From Lachnospiraceae bacterium (GTDB lineage: Bacteria > Bacillota > Clostridia > Lachnospirales > Lachnospiraceae): DNA of 64,000 nucleotides. Of this stretch, positions 50,273 to 57,317 are shown piece after piece. Under the pieces are notes generated by a model, which had not been told where the DNA came from, did not search any database, and saw only the letters and a program-made list of their open reading frames with translations. Numbering within the stretch: position 1 is the first letter of the stretch; each line of letters opens with the position of its first letter. The stretch spans positions 62,001 to 126,000 of the forward strand of contig CABJAW010000008.1 in the NCBI GenBank assembly GCA_902363665.1. Direction: 5' to 3'. Made by a program: the position numbers and the translations under genes.

Positions 50273-51504
50273 TCCTTTACCGCCGGTGCAATCGACAGAT
50301 CTGCCGTATAGTACGGAATCAGTGTTGCCTGTGTTGCATGATAGAGGTCGGATTTGCCCGGCCATACCGTACCCATCAGATTATTGTTGCGATCAAGCTG
50401 GTGGAACCAGGAGCCGTTCACATGGTCGAGTACCTTCTCGTCAAGATACTCCATGAACGCCTCATAATCATCCGCATATTTTTTCTTTCCGGTCACACGG
50501 TAAAGAACGGAAGAAGTATTGATCGCTTCTGCCAGAGTCCAGTGCATTCTGTCATGTACAACCGGCTTGCCGTCCCAGTCTGTCGTATAACAGATACCAG
50601 GTGCTCCGTCTGCATTCCATGCGTCTGCAATTGCGCGGCAATAAAGATTTTCTGCTGCTTCAAGATACGGTGCTGCTTTTTCTCTGTCTTCTTTATAAGT
50701 AGAAAGTGCCCACTGCGTGATCAGTCTTGCCCACTCAATGCCATGACCCGGTGTCGCACCGTACGGTTTGAACGGATCGTCCGGTTTTTCTTTGTTGCAG
50801 TCAAGATCTGCTACCCAGTCTTTCGTAAAGTGCTCCGGGATCCGCCAGCTGTTGTTTGCAGCCCAGCCCTTTACGTGGTCGATGATGCGTCCCGCTCTCA
50901 CGCGGTATTTCTCATCACCCGTCACATCAGATGCTGCCAGAAAGGCCTCAACCGTATGCATGTTCGCATTCAGTCCGCGATAATCATCCAGTACGGTGAA
51001 CTCTGTATTCCAGGTATCACAGGAAAGTCCCTCTTCCTCATTCCAGAAGCGCTTGTCATACAGCGCGATCGCCTCGTCCAGCAGTTCCTTAGCTCCCGGT
51101 CTTCCTGCAAGCACTGCGGAGGATGCCGCCAGGATTACAAATGCGTGCGCATAACACTGCTTCGTCGGAAGAATTCCGCCATCTGCCGTAAGGCCTGCAT
51201 ACCAGCCGCCGTTTTCCGTATCATGCAGTTCTCCCTTCAGACCTTTCAGACCCGCGTCAGCCAGTGCTTCGCTTCCCGGATGTCCAAGAAATGTTCCGAT
51301 GCTGTAGACATGCACCATGCGGCAGGTCACCCATGCTTCACGCGGGCGGTCTTTCCACGGTGTACCATCATCTCCCAGATAATAGGAGCTTCCTCCCGGT
51401 GCCGGGAACTGATGTCCGAAATTCAAAAGAGACTCCCGCACCTCCTTTAAAAATGTTCTGTTTTCCTGCGTATCAAGCTGATACTTTCTGTTTTTTTCAC
51501 TCAT
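50257..51504 (-). CDS. AGE-superfamily sugar epimerase/isomerase (YihS/mannose isomerase-like)
   Basis: 415 residues forming an (alpha/alpha)6 barrel. Conserved pieces: EAWVTCRMVHVYSIGTFLGHP, LNANMHTVEAFLAASDVTGD, ATPGHGIEWARLITQW and MGTVWPGKSDLYHATQATL, which include the histidines used for ring opening and proton transfer. The pattern is closest to aldose-ketose isomerases of the YihS/mannose isomerase group rather than N-acetylglucosamine 2-epimerases. AGAAAGGATAG precedes ATG 51504. No sulfoquinovose genes are nearby, so mannose/fructose-type interconversion is more likely. Its C-terminal end lies in a tandem repeat. Confidence 0.85.
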   Translation of the reverse strand: MSEKNRKYQLDTQENRTFLKEVRESLLNFGHQFPAPGGSSYYLGDDGTPWKDRPREAWVTCRMVHVYSIGTFLGHPGSEALADAGLKGLKGELHDTENGGWYAGLTADGGILPTKQCYAHAFVILAASSAVLAGRPGAKELLDEAIALYDKRFWNEEEGLSCDTWNTEFTVLDDYRGLNANMHTVEAFLAASDVTGDEKYRVRAGRIIDHVKGWAANNSWRIPEHFTKDWVADLDCNKEKPDDPFKPYGATPGHGIEWARLITQWALSTYKEDREKAAPYLEAAENLYCRAIADAWNADGAPGICYTTDWDGKPVVHDRMHWTLAEAINTSSVLYRVTGKKKYADDYEAFMEYLDEKVLDHVNGSWFHQLDRNNNLMGTVWPGKSDLYHATQATLIPYYTADLSIAPAVKEGKTV

Positions 51505-51554
51505 TTCTTTCTATCCTTTCTCCGCTGCGGGCGGCATTCTTTTCATTTATTATA

Positions 51555-51602
51555 AGGATACCAAAGTCAAAAGGTCTGAAACCACCTGTGCATGCACAGC
51601 TG
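51555..51602 (-). repeat. TTTTGAC-type repeat upstream of the epimerase gene
   Basis: ATACCAAAGTCAAAAGGTC, TGAAACCAC, then TGTGCATGCACA. A drifted copy of the family at 4921, 6475 and 25580, again about 50 bases ahead of a minus-strand start codon. Confidence 0.55.
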
Positions 51603-51665
51603 CAGGGAAATACTTATGCTACGGTAAAGGAAGATCCGGTCAGCTCAAAAAGCTGTGCCTTCTCC

Positions 51666-51899
51666 CTACCACTCCCGAATTACAGTAAGGATCATATCCT
51701 CATACTCCCCGTTGTAGTCCTCCATCCGGCCGACATTGACCACATTACTTTCCGCACCGTATCCATCCTCAAAGAATTCCCAGACATGGTACGTCAGTCC
51801 GCGATGTTCAAAATCAATGCTTGCGCAGTTATTTTCCTCTGAATATTCATACTTCCAGCCCTTTTCCTTCAAAAAAGACTGCAGTTTCTGTAATCTCAT
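51666..51899 (-). CDS. Small conserved-looking protein of unknown function
   Basis: 77 residues: a charged N-terminal helix (MRLQKLQSFLKEKGWKYEYS) and an acidic beta-rich body with SIDFEHRGLTYHVWEF and YGAESNVVNVGRMEDYNGEYE. AGGAGAT precedes ATG 51899 with good spacing, and codon use matches neighbours. No signal peptide or membrane segment. I do not recognise a family with a known role. It lies between the carboxylesterase and epimerase genes, all on one strand, but 130-160 bp gaps argue against a tight operon. Confidence 0.7.
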   Translation of the reverse strand: MRLQKLQSFLKEKGWKYEYSEENNCASIDFEHRGLTYHVWEFFEDGYGAESNVVNVGRMEDYNGEYEDMILTVIREW

Positions 51900-52029
51900 T
51901 TTTATCTCCTATACTCCCGAAGCAGGATCTTTCTCAAAACGCCTGCTTACCATTTTGAGGTGAAGTCGAACACACGTGAGACTTGGCACGTGATTCCAGT
52001 CAGCGGCAGCTGACACATTCTTCTTAGAA

Positions 52030-53574
52030 TCAATGCTGAATCTCTCCTGTGTCATCTTCACGCACTGCAAGCTCCAGCTGCTTTGCAAGACGCACCAGCT
52101 CATGATCCGCATTATGTACAATCCGGCAGTTCTGATCCAGCAGCATCATCGCCTCATCACCCGCTGTACATGCCGGCCATGCAAATCCTTCCGCCTGCGG
52201 ACTCCCTGTTTTGGCAAATCGCATCCAGCTGCCAAAGATCGTCTCCTGCAGCTGTTCCCCGCCTGCTCCTGCACATACCGGAACCTTATCCATATTGTGG
52301 AACACGTACGGAATTTCCGAACAGTGCCATGCCAGTTTGCCGTCAAATACCGGAAAATCATACGTCAGCTGATAAGAGTATGTAACACTCTCCGGTGTCT
52401 TTGAACGCTCTTTGATAAAGTCGATCGTCGGTCCCCGGAACAGAAAATCCACCGATCTTGCATCTACCGAACATTTCTCCGGATAAATCTGCGCAAACAG
52501 ATCCATGATCTGCTCTGCTCCGTCACCGAAACGCTGCCTTACATATGAAAGTGCCGTTTCTCTGTCAAATTCCCTTTTGCCCGCAAGCGGCATCCGGAAA
52601 TCAAATTCGCCAAGCACCGTACCGATCAGTACCGGAATTTTCTGAGCATGCTCGCGGAATCCATGATGGATCGGATCACCCACATAATCTTTGCTGATAT
52701 GCGGTTCATTGCCGACATATCCGCCTGATGCCTGGATCGCCGGAGCTGCCTTTTTGTATGCTGCTGCCAGCTGATCGTACGGGATCGTCTCCAGCTGCTT
52801 TACGTCACCGCGTCCAAGCCCAAGTTCCTTCAAAATTGCTTCCACAATCTGCGTACCGTCCTGATTTTCGACATCCCCGAGCATCTCGTAAATGCCGCTC
52901 TGTACAATTCCTTTATGAAACAGACCGTCTGCTGCAGGCATCTGCATCAGGGTCCATACCTTTGCTCCGCCGCCGGACTGACCGAAGATCGTCACATTGT
53001 CCGGGTCACCTCCGAATGCCGCGATGTTGTCCCGTACCCACTGAAGCGCCGCGATCATATCAAAGCTTCCCACATTTGCCGAAGCCTCGTACTCCTCTCC
53101 AAATGGAGATAGATCCAGATAACCGAGCACATTCAGGCGGTGGTTTAACGATACGACCACAACGTCGCCCTCACGGCTCATGTTTTCACCGTCATACGCG
53201 ATCTGCTCAATCGAAGAACCTGCAAAAAATCCGCCGCCGTGCAGCCACACCATAACCGGTTTTTTTGCCTCTTTGTCAATACTCTGTGTCCAGATATTCA
53301 GATACTGGCAGTTTTCATCCATCGGCCAGTACATATGCGGTACCAAAAGCTCCATTCCCGGCTTATCCTGCTCAAGCAGCGGACACACCATGCCGTACGA
53401 CTGCGCATCCTTGATTCCCTCCCACGGCTGTACCTTTTCCGGTCTCCGAAACCGCTTTGCATCCGCATATTTAATTCCTTTAAAAATAAAGGTATCGTTC
53501 CACACATATCCCCGCAGCTTTCCCGCCTCGGTCTGTACCACCGGGTAATCTGCCGCACATACAAATTTATCCAT
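52030..53574 (-). CDS. Type B carboxylesterase
   Basis: 514 residues from ATG 53574 (MDKFVCAADYPVVQTEAGKLRG) with AAAGGA upstream; the longer reading to 53691 is less likely. Alpha/beta hydrolase with oxyanion loop HGGGF at 112-116, nucleophile Ser200 in FGQSGGGA, a GNVGSFDM-like segment (SANVGSFDMIAALQWV) and a C-terminal His in WHCSEIPYVF. No signal peptide, so intracellular. Hydrolyses small esters; the natural substrate is unknown and could be acylated plant compounds or antibiotics. It is preceded by a large palindromic repeat. Confidence 0.92.
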   Translation of the reverse strand: MDKFVCAADYPVVQTEAGKLRGYVWNDTFIFKGIKYADAKRFRRPEKVQPWEGIKDAQSYGMVCPLLEQDKPGMELLVPHMYWPMDENCQYLNIWTQSIDKEAKKPVMVWLHGGGFFAGSSIEQIAYDGENMSREGDVVVVSLNHRLNVLGYLDLSPFGEEYEASANVGSFDMIAALQWVRDNIAAFGGDPDNVTIFGQSGGGAKVWTLMQMPAADGLFHKGIVQSGIYEMLGDVENQDGTQIVEAILKELGLGRGDVKQLETIPYDQLAAAYKKAAPAIQASGGYVGNEPHISKDYVGDPIHHGFREHAQKIPVLIGTVLGEFDFRMPLAGKREFDRETALSYVRQRFGDGAEQIMDLFAQIYPEKCSVDARSVDFLFRGPTIDFIKERSKTPESVTYSYQLTYDFPVFDGKLAWHCSEIPYVFHNMDKVPVCAGAGGEQLQETIFGSWMRFAKTGSPQAEGFAWPACTAGDEAMMLLDQNCRIVHNADHELVRLAKQLELAVREDDTGEIQH

Positions 53575-53644
53575 TCTTTTCTTTTCCTTTCCGCTCACTT
53601 TCCTCTGGCAGTGCCATCGTGAATCACAGTTCTGGTATATCGTT

Positions 53645-53812
53645 ATTTTGAACGCAGATAAGCATTCCCCCGCTTCAAGTGCGCGGAGCACTAAGCGGTG
53701 GGTAAGGGGGATGCTTATGTCAGTGGGAGTTGAAAGCTCCCACTGACAGGTCGCGAAGCGACTGCGTTCATGAGCAAGTAGTGAAGCGGATTGCGAATGT
53801 CCGCTTTACAAC
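53645..53812. repeat. Composite palindromic repeat, fullest copy (about 165 bp)
   Basis: GAACGCAG and CTGCGTTC (53649, 53769) bracket nested palindromes: ATAAGCATTCCCCC with GGGGGATGCTTAT, the perfect hairpin GTCAGTGGGAG/CTCCCACTGAC, and GTCGC-GAA-GCGAC. It is followed by AAGTAGTG and the REP hairpin AAGCGGAT/GTCCGCTT. Between 53813 and 54045 nothing else was recognised. Confidence 0.75.
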
Positions 53813-54045
53813 GATGTCTGGTATCTATTTTAACGTATGTTATCCAATATGTACAGAAATTTGCTTATCCTTTTTATTATTTTTGCGTTATTGTCCAACC
53901 AAACTGCCAAAAATACCGCATTCTTCTTTTATTAACAAGCTTTATCCCACAACACTATAATGAAATCAATTCTTTTATTTCCCGAAAGATGAACAAAAAA
54001 AACACCGTCCCCGTGGCTCCATGTCCACAAAAACAGTGCTTTCAG

Positions 54046-54118
54046 TGCGCGATCAGGGGCTCGAACCCTGGACACCCTGATTAAGAGTCAGGTGCTCTAC
54101 CAACTGAGCTAATCGCGC
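54046..54118 (-). tRNA. tRNA-Lys (anticodon CUU)
   Basis: 73 bases reading 5' GCGCGATTAGCTCAGTTGG on the minus strand. Acceptor GCGCGAT/ATCGCGC pairs fully; D arm GCTC/GAGC; anticodon stem CCTGA/TCAGG with loop CTCTTAA, anticodon CTT; T arm CCAGG-GTTCGAGC-CCTGG type. CCA is not encoded. A promoter (TTGCAT, 16 bp, TATAAT) lies upstream at 54179-54206. Confidence 0.97.
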
Positions 54119-54178
54119 ATATTCAATTTTCCCTTGCTCGTTTTGTTTGTTTCTTTGTTTCCCTCACAAGCAAGACTT

Positions 54179-54206
54179 ATTATAGCACAGATTTTTTGAA
54201 ATGCAA
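54179..54206 (-). promoter_or_regulatory. Promoter of tRNA-Lys
   Basis: Minus strand TTGCAT (54201-54206), 16-bp spacer, TGC-TATAAT (54179-54184), an extended -10. Gives a leader of about 55 bases before the mature tRNA. Confidence 0.75.
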
Positions 54207-54308
54207 GTGTTTTTTTTAATTTTTTTAAATTTTTTTCAATTGCTTCAATTTGTCCCTGAGTTTATATTTTCTTCATAATTCTATGCGCTTTTTTTACCCT
54301 CTGTTTGC

Positions 54309-54337
54309 TTGCATCTGGTCTGGCAAGTGGTTATAAT
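54309..54337 (+). promoter_or_regulatory. Promoter of the AI-2E family gene
   Basis: TTGCAT (54309-54314), 17 bp, TATAAT (54332-54337), 39 bases before the chosen start codon. Confidence 0.7.
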
Positions 54338-54376
54338 CATAGGAAGAGTCTACAGGAAAGGACTAATTCACTATTT

Positions 54377-55765
54377 ATGAAACGATCATCTTCCCGTTCT
54401 GCCGGATCCGGCAGAACAGTACACAATAACACAGCTGCAGCTATTCACGATTCTGCAAGAAATACTTCCGCTTTTATACCGGAATCAGCCTCCTCCAAAG
54501 CAGAGGGAGAGGTTCCACGCCACTCTGTCTTTCACCCTTCCGATGATACTCCGCCTGGTGAAAGCCAGCGTTTCATCAAGAACAACCGTTATTTTACGAT
54601 CTGTATTTACGGACTGATCATGCTGGTCGCATCCGCAATTATCTTCAAAGCGATTATTGATATTGAAAAGACAAAGGCATGGTTCGGTCAGATCGCAGGC
54701 GTACTCAGCCCGTTCATTTTCGGCGCACTGCTCGCCTATATTTTAAATCCGATGGTCCGCGTATTTTATCACGGAATGGAGCTGCTCTCAAAGAAGCTTA
54801 AATTCCGCCTCAACAAAGCCGTCCACAAGATCCTCGCGATCCTGATTACCTACGTGATCGTGCTCGGTTTTGCTGTTCTGATCCTCGTCTACATTCTTCC
54901 GGAGGTCATGAACAACATCGTTGATTTCGTCAACTTCATCCCCGGCGCTTACAGTTCGCTGCTGAAGCTGATCGCAGACCTGCAGCAGAAGTTCCCGGAT
55001 CTCGACATCGAAGCGATCACCAAACCGATCACCGATGCGGTCCCGGACCTCATCACAACGCTTCGTAATTTTGCTACAAACATGGTTCCTGCCATTTATT
55101 CGGTCTCCATGTGGATCGCAAACTGGATCGTCAACCTGCTGATCACGATCATCGTTTCTATTTATATGCTGTATGATAAGAAACGTCTGATGCGCAGCTG
55201 CTGGAAAATCATTTATGCATTTCTCCCGCAGAAGCACATCCCGGCCTGCCATGAGATCCTCTCGGAATGCAACCGGCTGTTCAGCAGCTTCGTAACCGGA
55301 AAATTTATCGATTCCGCGATCATCGGTGTGCTGTGCTTCATCCTGATGACGATCCTGCAGTTGCCATATACCCTGTTTATCAGTGTGATCGTCGGCGTCA
55401 CAAACATGATCCCGTATTTCGGACCGTTTATCGGCGCAGTGCCCGGCATCCTGATCCTGCTGTTTGTGCAGCCGGTCAAGGCTCTGGTCTTTGCCATCAT
55501 GGTGCTCTGTCTGCAGCAGTTCGACGGACTGATCCTCGGCCCGAAGATCCTCGGCGAGTCAACCGGCATGAAACCGCTGTGGATCATTTTCGCGATTACA
55601 GTTGGCGGAAGCATGTTCGGCGTCATCGGTATGTTCCTCGGTGTTCCGGTTGTCGCGATCTTAAATTATCTGCTTGACCTCTACCTGCAGTTTCGGCTTA
55701 ATAAAAAGAACATTTCTGAAAAAGCAGTCGACGATGCAATCAAAAATATGGGGCTGGATGATTAA
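54377..55765 (+). CDS. AI-2E/PerM-family membrane transporter
   Basis: 462 residues from ATG 54377; the start at 54305 lies upstream of the -10 and is excluded. A hydrophilic N-terminal tail of about 75 residues precedes roughly eight membrane helices: YFTICIYGLIMLVASAII, VLSPFIFGALLAYILNP, AILITYVIVLGFAVLILVY, then after a long extracellular loop WIVNLLITIIVSIYML, and the family core GVLCFILMTILQLPYTLF, VTNMIPYFGPFIGAVPG and LGPKILGESTGMKPLW. Members include putative autoinducer-2 and sodium/proton antiporter-like exporters; the substrate is open. Its terminator hairpin includes the stop codon. Confidence 0.9.
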   Translation: MKRSSSRSAGSGRTVHNNTAAAIHDSARNTSAFIPESASSKAEGEVPRHSVFHPSDDTPPGESQRFIKNNRYFTICIYGLIMLVASAIIFKAIIDIEKTKAWFGQIAGVLSPFIFGALLAYILNPMVRVFYHGMELLSKKLKFRLNKAVHKILAILITYVIVLGFAVLILVYILPEVMNNIVDFVNFIPGAYSSLLKLIADLQQKFPDLDIEAITKPITDAVPDLITTLRNFATNMVPAIYSVSMWIANWIVNLLITIIVSIYMLYDKKRLMRSCWKIIYAFLPQKHIPACHEILSECNRLFSSFVTGKFIDSAIIGVLCFILMTILQLPYTLFISVIVGVTNMIPYFGPFIGAVPGILILLFVQPVKALVFAIMVLCLQQFDGLILGPKILGESTGMKPLWIIFAITVGGSMFGVIGMFLGVPVVAILNYLLDLYLQFRLNKKNISEKAVDDAIKNMGLDD

Positions 55766-55792
55766 TTCATCCGGCTCCATATTTTCTGTCTT
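55742..55792 (+). terminator. Terminator overlapping the end of the AI-2E family gene
   Basis: AAAAATATGGGGCTGGATGA pairs with TCATCCGGCTCCATATTTT around TTAAT. The left arm is coding and the TAA stop lies in the loop. Confidence 0.8.
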
Positions 55793-55830
55793 AGAGTGTG
55801 TTTTACAAATGCTTTCTGCAAGATGTGCGT

Positions 55831-55956
55831 TCAGATCCGCTCCAGTATTTTCCGCACCTCATCAAAGGAACGCCTGATCCGCAGTGCCCGCTGATTCAGG
55901 TATTTTTTATCATACGTAAGAAGGTAGATTTTTCTCCGTACTCCGCGAATCCGCAT
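55831..55956 (-). CDS. Candidate small basic protein, 41 residues
   Basis: ATG 55956 follows AGGAAAGGGG at good spacing. The product begins MRIRGVRRKIYLLTYDKK and ends RRSFDEVRKILERI: strongly basic, probably one amphipathic helix pair. It lies in a 345-bp gap between converging genes. I do not recognise it; support is the ribosome site and protein-like composition only. Confidence 0.35.
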   Translation of the reverse strand: MRIRGVRRKIYLLTYDKKYLNQRALRIRRSFDEVRKILERI

Positions 55957-56110
55957 AAGGCTTCCCCTTTCCTGCCACTGCCTCTCCGGGCATCACTGCA
56001 CTCCGATTACAGGAGGCGTCTGATCGTTCCCGGAAAATATTTGAAATCGCTTTTCTCTATCTTATGCCATATGCTTCTTCCTGTGCCCCGGTTCAGTTCA
56101 CAGACGTGCA

Positions 56111-56758
56111 CTACCGCGAAATGATCATCTTGCAGATCGGATTGCCCTGGCTTGAAAAACGCTCCTCATACTCGGTCATGATATTTCCTTTCATCAATTC
56201 CTCATCATGATGCAGGTCAAAGGTACATACTTCAAGCTTCCAGCCTGCCTCTTTCACTTCTTCCAGCGCGAAATCAAACAAACCGCGGTTGTCGGTCTTA
56301 AATTCGACTTTCCCTTCCGGCTTTAAGATCTGGTCATAGCGTGCCAGAAATTCCCGGCTTGGCAGGCGACGCTTCGCATGGCGGTCCTTCGGCCACGGAT
56401 CAGAAAAATTCAGATAGATGGTTGATACTTCATTTTTCCCGAACACCTCCGGCAGATCCTCCGCATCCATACGGAGAAAATACAGATTGGTCAGCTCCGG
56501 CAGTGTCTCCCGCTTTTCCAGCGCACGCAGCAGCACACTTGAATATTTTTCGATCCCGACATAATTTTTATCCGGGTTCTGTCCCGCCAGCTCTGTGATA
56601 AACCTTCCCTTTCCCATACCAACCTCGATGCTGATCGGATTGTCATTGCCAAATACGGTATTCCAGTTTCCTTTTTTCTCCCGCATCACATCCTCATGTA
56701 CGACAAATTCGCTCGCTGCGATCGTCTCGCGGGAACCTGGTATATTTCTCAAGCGCAT
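56111..56758 (-). CDS. trmB: tRNA (guanine-N7-)-methyltransferase TrmB
   Basis: 215 residues from ATG 56758 with GGAGGAGAAAGG upstream; the reading to 56908 extends into a MITE and is rejected. Makes m7G46 in tRNA from S-adenosylmethionine. IEVGMGKGRFITELA is the SAM site, YVGIEKYSSVLLRAL the acidic-strand region, LNFSDPWPKDRHAKRRL the diagnostic active-site stretch, and FKTDNRGLFDFALEE the C-terminal motif. The MITE copy 4 lies about 55 bp upstream of the start. Confidence 0.97.
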   Translation of the reverse strand: MRLRNIPGSRETIAASEFVVHEDVMREKKGNWNTVFGNDNPISIEVGMGKGRFITELAGQNPDKNYVGIEKYSSVLLRALEKRETLPELTNLYFLRMDAEDLPEVFGKNEVSTIYLNFSDPWPKDRHAKRRLPSREFLARYDQILKPEGKVEFKTDNRGLFDFALEEVKEAGWKLEVCTFDLHHDEELMKGNIMTEYEERFSSQGNPICKMIISR

Positions 56759-56812
56759 CCTTTCTCCTCCTCGTATTCTATTCTTCATTTTCTCACCGGA
56801 TTTTCTGTTTTT

Positions 56813-56954
56813 GTAACTGTTCAGAGCCAAGCAAAATTTCATAAAACAGGCGGAAAATGCTTGCATTTTTAAGCCTGTTTTTGAAATTTTATTTGGCGGA
56901 TACGCCACACCGACGAAATGCGTAGCATTTTGGAGGTTGGCTCTGAACAGTTAC
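56813..56954. mobile_element. IS66-like MITE, copy 4 (142 bp)
   Basis: GTAACTGTTCAGAGCCA to TGGCTCTGAACAGTTAC, flanked by CTGTTTTT on both sides (56805-56812 and 56955-56962). Best-preserved copy: AAAACAGGC/GCCTGTTTT and AAAATGC/GCATTTT stems intact, then GGCG-GATA-CGCC and AAATGC-GTA-GCATTT hairpins. Lies in the leader or promoter region of trmB. Confidence 0.9.
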
Positions 56955-57226
56955 CTGTTTTTTACTCCAGCGCTTTCTTTTTTTCGTATCCAGTCTTTCT
57001 GCTTCCGTTTCTCTCCTGTTTCCCGGCGGCACTTTCCGCTTTTTCAGAAGTTCCTTTCACTCGCTCCTGCCTTTCCGGTAATCAGGATTTTATCTTTGGG
57101 ATCCGTTTTCTTCCGGACACTGCTACGATTTTACCATTCGCCCTTCCAATTGGCAAGCAATCGCGTAAAATCAGGAAAAAACCGCAAAAAAATCGTCCAG
57201 ATTCTGGTAAATATTAAGCAGCACTG

Positions 57227-57255
57227 TTGACTTTTTTACAAACATCAGGTAGTAT
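57227..57255 (+). promoter_or_regulatory. Promoter of the NlpC/P60 gene
   Basis: TTGACT (57227-57232), 17 bp, TAGTAT (57250-57255), 62 bases before the start codon. The 56955-57226 stretch otherwise shows no gene. Confidence 0.65.
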
Positions 57256-57317
57256 TTTAATTAAGATGTAAAAGAATTGTAATTTTTTTCACATGCAAAA
57301 TCAAGGAGAGATTTCAT

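Noticed and set aside
56759..56908. N-terminal extension of TrmB by 50 residues
   Set aside because: Encoded by the MITE and flanking DNA; TrmB proteins start near MRLRNIPG and a strong ribosome site is there.
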